Assembly: GCA_001584585.1 (NCBI GenBank)
Contig: LSYV01000015.1
Coordinates: forward strand, 523,871-583,525
DNA length: 59,655 nt
Reading direction: 5' to 3'
DNA from: Gonium pectorale
Taxonomy: Eukaryota; Chlorophyta; Chlorophyceae; Chlamydomonadales; Volvocaceae
The position numbers and the translations under genes were made by a program. The notes below the pieces were generated by a model. It saw nothing but the letters and a program-made list of their open reading frames with translations. It did not search any database and was not told the DNA's origin. This document shows, in pieces, positions 32,501 to 44,700 of this stretch. The stretch's first letter is position 1. Every line of letters begins with the position of its first letter.

Positions 32501-35500
32501 TTGGAGCTATTCAAACATAGGTATCTGTGTAAACCCCCGGGCCTCTGCTGAGGGGCCGGCAGGCGAGCCAGCTGCGAGGAGAGGGGAATATCGTCTCACG
32601 CTGTCGGCAGGAGTGTCCCGCCCGACCTTCTGTGCACCCGCACCCTCCGGCACTTCACCGCTAAGCCAAGCTGGCTTTCAGCCAGAGAACCCGTTGGTCC
32701 CATGGTCCTAGGCTCCTCTATTGGCTCGCTTGTGGGACCCTTGTGCGCGGCGGGAGGGTCGCATGCATGCCCTCCCGCCGCTCCGCAGGAGGGCGTGAGC
32801 CCCTCGGGGCCCCGCCTGCGACGCATGTACCCCTTTGCGCCCAGGTTTTTTCGGGAAGTTGGTTTATCGTTGATGACGTTGCAATTGTACGGCCGCCGGC
32901 CGCTTCCCTCAACATGCCCCTGTTTTCCGCATTCTCCATATTTCCTAGGCACGCCATATCATACTCCCCACCATTCCCGCCCCATGATAAACTAACGTAC
33001 TCAACAACCCCTGTGCCTCCCCCTCCACGCGGGCACCTCCTCTGGGGCGCCCGTCCCTCTCCGCCCTCGCAGGTGGGTAGCTACGGAAAAGGGTAATTTC
33101 TTGCCGCGCGCGCGTTGCGTTGCTTGTTGAGAGTCGCGGACCGGGGGGTTGGGACATTAGGACAGCTGCATACGCATGCCATCTACCGGCTGTGCGCTAC
33201 GCGTTACTTAGGAGCTATAGCCTACGAACTGACTACCGACTACATCACCGGCAAGATCCGGCCGCCCCAAGACGTCCCCAACAACAACAACACCAACTCG
33301 GTATGGCGCCTCGGACGCCGGCTTTGCGCCGGCCGCCGGACGCTTCCAGCAGTCAACAACTCCACGCTTTCGGACTGAGTAATCCCTCCCACCCACCCCA
33401 ACCCCTGGGGCCCAGATTCGTGAGGCCCTGGGCGTGCGCAAGACGGTCATCAGCGGCGGCGGCTCCCTGGCGGCGCACCTGGACGACTTCTACGAGACCA
33501 TCGGGCTGCAGGCGAGAACCCGGCAGCGGTGGCGGGGATGGAAATGGGTTTGGATTAGGAAGTTAAGCGTGTGTGGGTGGGAGCAGGTTTGGGCAGCCTG
33601 GGCTCGTGTGTGTCTTAAGATGGGTGGGGCCAGTGTGGCTTCCCCGATCGGGCGGAGGCACCCATGCGTCGATGCCGTTGATGACCCGGCTCCCCGGCTC
33701 CCCAGCTCCCCAGCTCCTAGCCAATCTTTCCAATCCTTGCTGCATCCCCCCCCCCGCCCCTCGGACTGTGTGCCCCCCCCCCCCCGCCCCCCCCTATCCT
33801 CCCCGCTCCAGGTTCTCAACGGCTGGGGCTTGACGGAGACTTCGCCGGTGCTCAGCTGCAGGCGGACCCATCCGGGGCAGGTGTGTGCACGTGTGTGTGT
33901 GCGTGGTGTGTATGATGGTCGGGGCGGGGCGGGGGCGGGGGCGGGGGGCTCCTGAATCCGTAGCCAAGCTCTGAGTGGGTGAGGGGCCGGGGCCGCCCAA
34001 CACCCCATGCCGAGTGCCACCTCCTTCCTGTGTTGCCCAGTGGCCCCACTGAGCCAGCCAGTCTCCCGTCGCTCGTGCCATGTCCCCTAAATCTCCATGC
34101 CACGGCAGTGTATGTTGAACTCCCCACTGCCCCTTCTGCTGTGCCTGCGGCCACGGCACCTTGTCGCGCCGATCGTCTCACCGGTCGCTACCCGACAGCA
34201 CCACTTCTCCACACGCCCCTCCAGTCCCTCGCCTCCCCGGTGTACCCGACCCCGTTCCCCTCCGCCAGAACATCCGCGGCAGCGTGGGCCTGCCAACCCC
34301 GGGCACGCAGCTGCGGGTGGTGGACCCCGACAGCCTGGCGCCACTGCCGGCCGGCCAGCAGGGGCTGGTACTGGCGCGCGGGCCGGGCGTCACGGGCGGC
34401 TACTACCGGGACGAGGCGGCCAGCGCCCGGGCCTTCCGGGCGGGAGACGGCTGGTTTGACACGGGTGCGTGCGTGCGGTCTGCGTGGGTGGGTGGGAGAG
34501 GTGGTGGGACGTTGAAGTGGTGTGTGGTGCGGTGGGGAGGGCTGGTACGTGTGTGAGCCTGGGTGCGTGCGCGGGGTGGGGTCGGAGGCGGGTTGAAGGC
34601 AGGGGGGCGGCCGCACACCGCTGCCGTGCGCCGTGGCGCCATCTTGCCCCCGCCCTCACGGCCCCGGCCCACCCTTCCAACGCGCCGCCCTCTTCGGGCA
34701 TGCAGACGGCTCGGCCCCTAGGCACCCGCTGTGTACTGTGCACCGTCCCGTACGCGTGCACACGAGCACACCTGCTCCCCTTCCTCTTTCACTTCCCCTC
34801 ACCTCCTCACCTCCCCGCGCCATACTTGGAACCTCCAGGTGACCTGGGCTGGGTCGCGCCGGCCGGCGTCCCCCTCTCCCGCTGCGGTGGCCACCTGGTG
34901 CTGAGCGGCCGCGCCAAGGATACGCTGGTGCTCAGCAGCGGCAAGAACGTGGAGCCACAGCCGATCGAGGACGCCGTGGCGGCGTCCCCGCTCATCAAGC
35001 ACGTCATGCTGCTGGGGCAGGTGAGGAGGGGGTTTGAAGGGGGGAAGGGGGAGGCGGAGGAGGGAGTTTGAAGGGTTGAAGGAGGAGGGGGAGAAGTGGG
35101 TTTGAAGATTGAAGGGGGGAGGAGGAGGAGGCGGGAGGGGTGGCCGATTGGTGTCGCACGCCCAGCACGCCCCCTGCGCAGCACACAGGTTTCTGACATC
35201 GGCGGAGTCCGCGCCCCTGCTTCCCCGGCGTCGTCTTGACCTGCCTCCTTAGATGCATCCCTCCCTCCGCATGCATTACTTGTATCCCTGTTTGTGATCC
35301 CTGCCACCGCCATCAATCCGCCACCAGCACCGCCCCCACCGCCCCGGCCCGGGCCCCCACCCCACCCCACCCGTCCCGCCACACGCAGGACAAGCGCGAA
35401 CTGGGCGCGCTGGTGTGGCCCGACGAGGAGGCCCTGGCGGCGGCCCCAGAGGCGGCGCTCAGCCCTGCGCAGCTGGAGAGCAGGCTGCTGCAGGAGGTCA

Positions 35501-36080
35501 CCCGGTGGGTGGGTGTGGGGGCGGGGGCGGAACCGCTGGCACGAGGGAGCTCACGCGAGGGCAGCGGTCAGCGGAGTCTAGCACACGCCCGTGGATGCAT
35601 ACGGCTCGTTGTGTCACTTGGTAGAGGCTGTCTGTATATTCCCAATCACCACCACAGCTCGCCGGCGCCCCACGCCTGCCCACCCTCGCGGCTCTCGCAA
35701 GCATGTCCCTCGTCTGCGCACGTGTTCACGATATTTCAGTTCTGGTTATGGCCACCCTTTGGGCCTCCGGCTCGTATGGGTTTGTTACTTGTAGGTAGCG
35801 CACCTATAACGTGTAAAATACAACAACGTGTTTGAACGCTCCCTCCCCGCATATGATCTCGGCCCTCGCCCGCCCGCCCGCCCGCCCGCCCGCCCTCAGG
35901 CTCAACGCCGCCCGCCCCGACTACCACCCGTTCGACCACGTGGCCCACATCGGCGTAGTGCGCGCCCCACTGTCGGCGGAGGCCGGCACCCTCACGCGCA
36001 CCCTCAAGCCCCGGAGGCCCGAGATCATGGTCAGGCATGCGCAAGAGGCAGACGCGCTGCTGGCGCGGCTGCGAGGCTGA
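29534..36080 (+). CDS. Long-chain acyl-[acyl-carrier-protein] synthetase, AAE15/16 type (N-terminal exon missing)
   Basis: Twelve exons join in phase: 29534-29617, 29819-29888, 30310-30522, 30965-31172, 31373-31542, 31985-32329, 33416-33511, 33812-33880, 34269-34464, 34839-35020, 35389-35504 and 35900-36080 (stop TGA). About 642 residues are covered. Motifs in order: RLYGD..RDPH, ALFSENSCRWLVADGGIM, VYTSGTTGHPKGVMLSH (AMP-binding P-loop), LLPPWHIYER, VYTNIRR, VISGGG, GWGLTETSP, GWFDTGD, LSGRAKDTLVLSSGKNVEP and the C-terminal KPRRPEI. These match plant AAE15/16 and cyanobacterial Aas, including the hydrophobic segment near 32250-32310. The enzyme activates free fatty acids with ATP and loads them on ACP, recycling fatty acids in the plastid. 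The intron after 33511 has a GC donor. The 5' exon with the transit peptide is not resolved. Confidence 0.88.
35021..35140 (+). repeat. Polypurine intronic tract with repeated GTTTGAAG units
   Basis: Starting at the splice donor after 35020, about 120 bases are almost all purine. GTTTGAAG-type motifs recur (near 35030, 35067, 35100), separated by GGAGGAGG runs. This lies wholly in an intron of the synthetase gene. Such mirror-type purine tracts can form triplex DNA, but no function is shown. Confidence 0.6.
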
Positions 36081-38280
36081 GGCCGGGCGAAGCATGGTGG
36101 GGCGTGAAGCGTGATGTGCTACCGCCGACTGCAGGGCTGGGGTCGATGTATATGTCTTGGCACATGCGGCCTGGTCTGCGCGGCGCCGCACGAAGCAGGT
36201 ATCGGGTCGGGCGCTGAGCCGCCAATGCGACAATTGCGACATTGCGAAGTGTAGATGCTGAGGAGAGTGTAGTTTACGGCGAGGTTAGTAGCGTCGCGGA
36301 GAGGGGTCCCACGTTGCGTGTGGTGGTGGGCGGGAGGTGGTCGCCGCCGGCGTGGGGTGGACGTACGGCGTGAGGAGGGGAGAGGAGGAATCGCCGTTCA
36401 CTCGAGGGCTTGGCCAGGATACCCCGTTCCCCTGCATCTGGGGAACATGTCCTTGAGACCCCTGCCATTATTTGCGCGATGCTTATGTGGCGTGCCGCGA
36501 ACACGGTTTGCTCCAGTCCGGATGTGGAGAGCCGCCGCAAGCGCGTATGCAGTGCACGGCGGCCCCACCTGGGGCAACCGCCCGCTAGCTATACATATGT
36601 GGATGCTGCTAGTATTGCTCGTATGTGTATTTTGTGTGTTATTTGGGGAGATTGGGGCACCTTAAGGGTATAGTCGTGTGCAAGCGAGCACAGCCATTAC
36701 ACCTGTCCAGACCAGTATGAGTTGAGGCATACCAGTCGTCTGAAGGGGGGAATGGCAGCCTGCCGGAGAAGGGATGTACAATAGCGGTGTGCCGACCGCC
36801 CGTCTTTCGCGGCACCTATCCATGGCGGCTGCCATGCGGCTGCATCGCAGTCGTGTGCGGGCCGGAGGCATGGCGGCTGGGGCAGCACCTATGTCGCAAC
36901 TATACCGCCGCGCTTGTCACCATGTAATGCGACACGACGATGGCACATGCCCCTGAAAGCGGACGCACACGGTAGGCTGCGTCGTGAACCGCAAGACAGC
37001 GGACCTCAAGCCCCATGCCAGCCGCGGCACACCCTTTACGACCTGCCACCGCGCCCCAGGAAACGAGTATGCCCGGTGCACCAACACGCCGACTGTCCAG
37101 AACTTCCCTGGCGTGCAGCAGCACATTGGCATGGCACGGGTGCAGCCCGGCCATGTATGGAAACACCGAGGCACTCTCCGACGCGGTCCTCGACCGCGGT
37201 GCGCCGTACGCCACCGCGGTACGCCGTACACCACCGCGGTACGCCAACCGCGGACGCAGCGCACCGACGCACCCAACATCCACGAGGCACATGCAGCAGG
37301 CGCCGGCGCTCCGTGCGGATAGCCACCGAGGGCCTGCGTGAGCCCTGAGCCATCATCCGTGTTGCCGCCTCCACAGAGCTCCGAGCCACAGGTTCAGCTG
37401 CAGGGATTTGCTGACCGTGATCCACGCACGCACTGTGGCTTGTGGGTATTACTGCACTGATTCGTTCGTCGGTCCAATCATTCGTTAGGTGGCCTAGCAG
37501 GGCCGCTCTCCTCTTGGCCGCTACCCGAATATGAGCTTGACGAGGATCACGAGGGCGTTGATTGGAACCAAAACCCCTGCGGTGATGTGAGAGAAATGAG
37601 AGGGTTTGCTGGCAGGGGGCTCAGGAAGGTCACGGGCAAAGGGGCTTACCTCGAAAGTAATGAACGGCATGTATTCCACCTATAATTGACATCTTTAGGG
37701 AGTTGGATTCTCGCATCCGAGAGAACCCAAGGCCGTCTGTGCGGGAGGGGCCGGAGCGGCGGGAAGAGCGGGAAAGTGAGCACGGGGGTTACCAAATCCT
37801 CCAGCTGTCGAAGGCTTCACTTACGCTTCTCCAAGAAGCGATCGTTGTTCAGCACTGCTACGCCATTGAAGAAGAGGAGCACGGCCTGTGCGTGTCAAAA
37901 GTGACATGGCCTTAATACAAGACGGGACCATTTGATCAGTGAACGTCCATGCCGTCAAACCTGCAACAGCGTCCACAGGCTCATGCTGCCAGGCCCGCTG
38001 TGTGCGTCGACCTGTTGCTACTCGTCGTCTAGGAAAGCGGGAAAGTTCAAGCAGTTACCGCAGAATTGTTCTTGGAGTGTGTTGGCATAGCCGCGAAAGA
38101 TGCCTGCGCTAGTCCGCTTCGCGCAAGCCGTATGGTGGTTGGGCGTTGGGAGCATGCACACTGTCCAGTGTCCACTTCGTGTGCTGCTTGCCTGCAGCGT
38201 CTCTCGCACCTCTTTAGGTAGTCGGCATCTATACGACCTTGAAGTGCCTCGGATACACTGCAACACTCTGATACTAGGGA
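36081..38280. other. Intergenic region, synthetase 3' UTR and SOUL promoter
   Basis: No supported exon on either strand. A TGTAA at 36923-36927 (plus strand) could be the synthetase poly(A) signal, giving a 3' UTR of about 850 nt. Two adjacent 20-mers (CGCCGTAC-x-CCACCGCGGTA) lie at 37202-37241. A short open frame at 37703-37915 has no motif and no splice context. Confidence 0.4.
37202..37241 (+). repeat. Tandem 20-bp repeat, two copies
   Basis: CGCCGTACGCCACCGCGGTA (37202-37221) is followed directly by a copy with one substitution (37222-37241), then a partial third copy. The CCGCGG core is palindromic. It is intergenic, with no known role. Confidence 0.8.
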
Positions 38281-40143
38281 ATGGGCGTTGCGGGCGCCCT
38301 CTGCGCGATTGTCGCCCTCCTCGTGCCGAGTCACACGCCGAAGCAGTGCCTGCGCGACGACGGCGCCGCGCCCTGGTTCTGCCATGACCTGGACTGCCCG
38401 CGCTACGAGGTGAAGCAGACCCTGGCGGAGGACGTGGAGCTTCGATCCTATGACGCCGGTGAGCACCGCCACGGTGCAGCTCCCGTCCTGTTCCCCCAGC
38501 CTGCTTTCGTCGCGGCACGCGCGCACGTGACGTGGCGCCCTCCCCCCAGCAGTGCCCGCGTCCCGTCGTCACCCTGCGCACGCCACCCTCGAAGGAACCT
38601 TACCTGCCGTGTCTATGCGTCCAACGCTTGGGAAACACCCTCTCCCGGATGCTCATGAGTAACCTGCTCGACCCCAGTCCGCCGCAGCGCAGCGACGCCC
38701 CGCCGCCGTCGTCGTGCGCCCCCCCAAAACCCGTTGCCCCGCTGGCCCTCTCATGAACCCCCTCCTCCCGAAACCCGCCTGCCGCACAGGCTTGTGGGTC
38801 TCAACCAACGTAACGGGCGTTAAGTACGACCGGGCCGTCAGCACAGGCTTCATGGTGGGGCGTGTGGCCAGCCGGCAGTAAGGGGTGGTCCGAAAGGGAG
38901 GGGCAGCAGCGCGCTGCTGCGGGACCGCACCATTGGCGGTCTGGCGGCGGTGAGCCCCCGCCAGGCTCTCGACGCGCCGCTGGCAGGCGGCAGGAGGGTG
39001 TGCGTATGTGGGTGTGGGTTTGTGGGTGTGGGTATGCGGCAGCGACGTGGCGGGCAGAGGTTGCGATGGCGAGTACTGGCGGGGCCGCCGGTTGGCGCTG
39101 TGGATGTAGAGGCTCCCGCTGTGCAGCCGCACCCCTTCCTGTTGGGTCCAAGCAAGCGGCTGGGAGCGTTTCTTGGTCAGCGCCCAGGCAGCGTAGCGCG
39201 GCACTCCAGGAGGTTCACCAGTTCCGGCAAAGCCCCCTCGTGCGGCCGTGCGGGCATGCCATGGGCGCGGGAGCTGGCATGCGGTCCGGGCTGCTCTGCC
39301 TGGGCGAAGGGCGGGGGCGAAGGGCGGGGACACCGCTTCGGAGCCGTGGCGCCCGGTCATCAAGGTATTCCACAGCCTCTGAACGGCTCCGACCGCTGTG
39401 GATGCCCTGTTGGGCCTCATCCCTCCCTGGCCTCTTCATTGCTCCTCTTCTGCCTTCCTTTCCCTCTGAACTACCCAATGCCCATTAGCGCCTGTTCGGC
39501 TACATCAGCGGGGCCAACGAGGAGGGCGTGCGCATCCCCATGACCGCGCCCGTGCGGGTGGAGATGACTCCAGGCCAGGGGCCCTTCTGTGAGGACCACT
39601 TCAAGGTCTCGTTCTTCGTGCCCCTCGACCAGCAGGTGGGCGGCGCCGGGGCGGGGTCGAGAGATCGAGAGGTCGGGAGGCGGCATTCGCACAAGAGACG
39701 CCCGAGGCGCATGCCGTCTCGGTGGGGAGGGGCAGCGGTGGCGCTATATGCGGGCTTGTCGCCTATTGTGGGAGTGCGAAGGCACAGTCGCGGCGCAAGT
39801 TTGGGCGTGGATTGCCATGGGCTGTGGTTTGCATAACACGGGACTGGCCATGCGCACGATGGCTCTCGTGTGCCGCCCCTGTTCCCCACATGCCCAGGAC
39901 GCACCGCCAACGCCCACCAGCGCCGACGTGTACATTGATCCCGCGCCGGCCGCCGCCTTTTACGTCATGTCATACGGTGGTCGTACGCATGAGCGGGAGA
40001 TTATCGACAAGGCCACCCAGCTGCTGGGCATCTTGGACGAGCAGGGTCTTCCGTACAACTTCTCGTCCTTTTTCCACGCTGGGTACGACAGTCCGTTTCG
40101 CATCTTCAACCGTCACAACGAGGTCTGGGTGCGGGCAGAGTAA
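38281..40143 (+). CDS. SOUL family haem-binding protein with signal peptide
   Basis: Four exons in phase: 38281-38458, 38790-38854, 39489-39635 and 39898-40143 (211 aa, stop TAA). The N-terminus MGVAGALCAIVALLVPS is a short hydrophobic signal peptide, so the protein probably enters the secretory path. The mature part shows the SOUL/HBP pattern: CPRYEVKQTL..VELRSYDAGLWVSTN, then GFMRLFGYISGANEEG, RIPMTAPVRVEMTPG, VSFFVPLDQQ, a PPTPTSADVYI strand, and the C-terminal FHAGYDSPFRIFNRHNEVWV. Length is normal for the family. SOUL proteins bind haem or tetrapyrroles; several algal members are found in eyespots or membranes, but the role here is not shown. There are two Cys pairs near the N-terminus. 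Introns are 331, 634 and 262 nt with GT-AG borders. Confidence 0.9.
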
Positions 40144-41781
40144 GCATCGCGCGCTGGACGCGGTGCCGATGGCCATAGTGCTAAGCACCATTGCATTGCA
40201 GTCGGCGCGTATTGGGGGTTGCCGTTCGGTGATGCACTGCGCCGGTCAGCGGGTCACCCCTGGAATGCGGGGCTCTGAAACGTCCTAGCAGGCTCAGTTG
40301 GGCAGTATTAGCACGTCGTTGGAGGTTGTCGCCAAGTTTAGGGTTGTATTAGGAGCACTAGCATTCTCACAAGGTGCAGCAGCGCTTGCGGCTTTGGTTC
40401 AGTTGACAACCTAGAACCTACTTGGCCGACTGCCCCCGGCGGTTATGCGGTTCATGGGGGAACTGGCATGCGGATGAGGGATGCCGTGGCAGGTTTTGAG
40501 GCCCGAAGTCGATTCCGGAGGGCGGCTACCAGGACTGCGCGGCGTGCAAATTGCAGTGCGGCCTTGGTTTCGTCGGTCCGGGTTCGGCCTGACCTCCTCA
40601 GCGCCACGGCCGTCAGGGCAGCCTTGTGATGGGGCTGCGCCACCGTGCATCGAGGTTTTGTGTGCTGCGTCGCCATGGGATACGGATACGTGATATGCAT
40701 GGAGCGCTCATTGCCGCGAAGGCGCAAGCGCGTAGTGCGCGTTTGGAGAGCATAGGGGCACTGACAGCAGATGGCCCTTAGCAGGAGTTGTTGGTTGGTT
40801 GGTTGGGTGGAGTCGTGTGTCTTGTGCCCTCGTTGTGTATCGGTGGTGCCTCTGTGTCCCCATATGTAACTAGGTTGCTTTGCAAGACCTCCGAGTTAGT
40901 GTAAGGCCACGAGAGATGTGAGATGCAGGATGTGTGAGACGGCTTTGTTGCTGTACCGTGTGCACAGACCGGTGGTTGGCAGCTGTCGTTGGGCGGCTTC
41001 GCCACGCAGCCACCGTAGCTCACCGCGGAGTGCAGTTACTGCGTACGTGACGCGGAGCTGACTCCCCGGGGCACCATCCTCTGCACCGGCCTCACTCGCA
41101 CAGCCCATGGACGCAAGCAGTTGCCATGTCCTGGGGCTGACGGGCCGTGGTAGTGTCGAGGGCTCGAAACTTCTATGGGCCCCCACTGGCCACCCCGAGG
41201 TGAAGCGAGCCATGGGTGCGGAACTACGGATGCCGAGCCGGCAACAAGTCGTGTGAGCTCCACACCCGTGCGACGTCCCAACTTCCGATTGCCCTACAGG
41301 CAGCAGGCTGGCCACTGGCGCGCGGCATGCGGGGGTAAGGTGGCTGAGTGGCGTCTGGTGTGGCATTTGGTGAGCGGGAGAAAGGGACGCCGAGAACCTT
41401 GGCCCTCTTGGCCCTGCATTCTTTGGGGGCGATGCGTAGCCGTGTGCATAGCAAGTTGCTGGCAGCTCGTACGGAACGGTTCTCCACCTCCTGCCCTGTC
41501 ACACCCGCAACCTCCTGCCTCCTGCACCGTGAAAGCCACCGGCTGAGGCTACCTTCCGGCTCCCGACTGCGGACTCACCAGTGCCCAACTGAGAGCTGGG
41601 CGCCGTGTGTTACATATGCGGCGTACTGCCGTACCCCATATGTTTGCGTCCCTCAACGCTCACGGTGATCCAGAGAGTCTGAGCGAATGCCCCGCTCCGC
41701 AAGCCTCGTCAGTGTCGATGAGTAGCCGAAGTGCAAAACCGCACCAGAATCAACTGAAAACGTAACTCCGTGACGCAACAG
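40144..41781. other. Intergenic region, SOUL 3' UTR and ERLIN promoter
   Basis: No supported exon on either strand. A TGTAA at 40865-40869 is a candidate poly(A) signal for the SOUL gene, about 720 nt after its stop. The remaining 0.9 kb should contain the ERLIN promoter and 5' UTR. I see no clear TATA box. Confidence 0.4.
40865..40869 (+). terminator. Candidate TGTAA poly(A) signal of the SOUL gene
   Basis: TGTAA in the context CATATGTAACTAGG, on the coding strand, downstream of the SOUL stop at 40143 and before the ERLIN start. This is the usual poly(A) signal of Chlamydomonas-type nuclear genes. Confidence 0.35.
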
Positions 41782-44700
41782 ATGAGCGCACAATCTGGAC
41801 CGAGTAATCGCATGCCCCTTCCCGGAGACGGGGGCCCGGTTGGCCCCCGAATAAATGCGCCACCTGCGTCCACCCTCTTCTTTAACCTGCCAATCTATAT
41901 ATCCGTAATTACGGTTACGCTCGCTTTCTTCATGAAGACGGCTGTGCATCAAATCCCGGAAGTGAGCACCGGAGATGGCGCTGAGTTCGGGGGGGCTGGG
42001 TATGGGCGTGTGGGCCCAATACCCACGACTGCAAGGTCACGGTGCAGTGCAAGGGTGCATCATCGAGTGCGCGTCGCGGGGAAAGGCCTCGCCTGGCAAT
42101 GCACCGCAGGCTCTCCACATGCCCATGGCTCCAGCACCACCAACCGCTCCGTGGCTCCCACCCCCCGCCATGTCTGGTGGTTATCCTCAAGCTGCTGCGC
42201 ATGGCGCGACTGCCATCCTCTCCATGAAACTCCCCACATTCGCCTGCGCCATCCCTGCCACGGAGCCAGCGGCCACGCCTTTGTGCCAGCGCCGCCACCC
42301 CCTCCCCCACACGGCGAGTGGTACACCGCAGCGCGCGCTCCTCCCTCCGCCCACATGTGCAACCGCACAACGCCCCCTTATCTCCCCACATTCCCCGCCA
42401 GGGCCACGTCGGCGTGTACTGGCGGGGCGGCATGCTGTTGCAGCGCATCACGACCCCCGGCATACACGTGCGGCTGCCCCTCATTGACACCTTCGAGGCG
42501 ATCCAGACCACCATGCAGGTGGGGCCAGGAGGGCTGGGGCAGGCGGGGGACCGGGGTGGATGGGGAGGGGAGGACGGGTGCGACCACGAGCTCCTCCAGT
42601 CATGCTGCGTGTACCGCTGACTCTTGCCCCAAAGCGGCCTTGACGCGTCCCCTGCCTCTCCTAGTGCTCGCACACATGCCCTCACTGTCCTCCCTGCCCC
42701 ATGCTCCTCTCAAGCACCCACACCCCATCTAATCTCTGACCCCTACCTTGGCCCCCCTGCCCTCCCTGTGGCCCCCCCTGCCCTCCCGGCCCTCGCTCCG
42801 CGGCCCCAGACGGACAAGGTGATGGACATCCTGTGCGGCACTAAGGGCGGAGTCACCATCGTGTTTGACAAGATAGAGGTGAGACAGCCCGGCGGGCACT
42901 AGCGCCGACCCTGATGGGCGGTGAGGGTGACATGCGGGGCTGGGGTTTTGCGCGGCGGCGAGCCTATGGCGGCTGGGCCTGGAAGCGGCCGAACGGGCGG
43001 CTCAGTCCCGGAGGAGGGGGGTTGGATTGGATGCAGCTGGAAGGGGGCCTGGGGCCTGGGGTCGGGCACGAGGGTGCTGTGTCCTGGGAGTGCGACTACG
43101 GTAGCGGATATGCGAGGAGCTGTCCTCGAGGGTGCCGGATGGCAGCGGTTGGGGCAGAGGGCGGCGGACGCCGGGTGGCAGCGGGGTCGCGTCCCGGCTG
43201 GCTGCAGGCCTTGCACCGATGGGCACTGCACTGCCGTGCAGGTAGGCCCCAGGGTACCATACTGCGAGGCGCCTTTGGGATTACCTTTCCAACGGAGGGG
43301 ATGCCGTCTGTGCGTCTGGTGGACCACACTGTCTCGCCACCCTCTCTGCCAGGTGGTGAACCGCCTCAAGCGGGATCACGTGTACGAGACGATCCGTGAC
43401 TACGGCGTGCACTACGACCGTACATGGATCTACGACAAGATCCACCACGAGATCAACCAGTTCTGCTCTAGCCACACGTTGGAGGAGGTCTACATCTCAA
43501 AATTTGACCAGGTGGGTGGCAAGGGTTGACCACGTGGAGCTATTTGTGGGTTTGGGGTCACAGGATTGGAAGGCGCCCGAACTGGAGTCGTCGAGGGCTG
43601 ATTGGCGATGTGGTTTCCAAGCGTCCCGTTGGTACCCCTCGTTCCCTTCATATGACAAATGGCTCCAGGGCCCGTGGGTTTGGGTTGGGTGTGTAGAGCT
43701 CGGGGCCGATGAGGACGTGCAGCCTGGGCAGGCTCTACATCAAACCTGGCCAAAGTCTGGTCAGGTGCGGCCATGAATGGCCCAGGCCCGTGGCGATGGC
43801 GGTGGCGGTGGCGGCGGTGCGCGATCCCGCTCTGATACGGGGGGTCGGAATGAGCTCCCTTTGGAGCCCTACCCGCCCCACCCATGTTAGGATGTTGCTG
43901 AAGGTACTGCATCAGGCCTCGTCCTCGCCCCGGGAGTGCCACCACTGACAGCGGTTGGACACCCGGTGTGTTGTGGTGGACGGAGCTGCGGCCATCCCAA
44001 TGCCCAACTTTCGACTGCACCCGACCGCACCCGGCCGCTCAACCACCTACCCAACCACCTACTCAACCATCAACTGCCAACCCGACCAACCGACCAACTG
44101 CTCCAGGTCGACGAGCGCATCAAGGACGCGCTGCAGGCGGACTGCGACCGGTACGCGCCCGGCATCGAGATCATCGCGGTGCGGGTCACCAAGCCCTCCA
44201 TACCGGACAGCGTCTCGGCCAACTACGTGGCGATGGAGGTGGATGGGGCGCCAGCCGCGCGGTGGAGACGGCGGTTGGGGGCACCGGGTCCTGTGCCTGG
44301 CCTGCATGCAGGGGGGCGCTTGACCCGACGCCTGACTGCGCTTAGTGCGGCCGGGGCCCGTCAGCACGGGGGCCCGTGACGCGGGGGCCCACAGCACAGG
44401 GGCACGTGACGCGGGGGCACGCAGCCGCCAACTACATGGCCGTGGGGATGTGGGCGATGTGTGAGTGTGTGCTATGTATGGGTGTATGGACGTGGGTGTG
44501 TGGGTGGGTGCGTTGCGGGTGCGGTGGGTGTGCGCGCAGTGGCACAGGGCATGCGTGCCTCGCGGTGCAGCCTCACGGCGCCCGTAAAGGGGTGTGAGGT
44601 GCGGTGCGCTGGCTAGCTGGCTGGCTAATAAGCAAGCAGACGGGGATCCAGACGGGGATCCAGGAAGACAGGAGCGGGTCGCGCACACCGCGAGACTGTT

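Noticed and set aside
37686..37915. Short plus-strand open frames as a small gene
   Set aside because: About 70 codons, no recognisable motif, no splice or poly(A) context.
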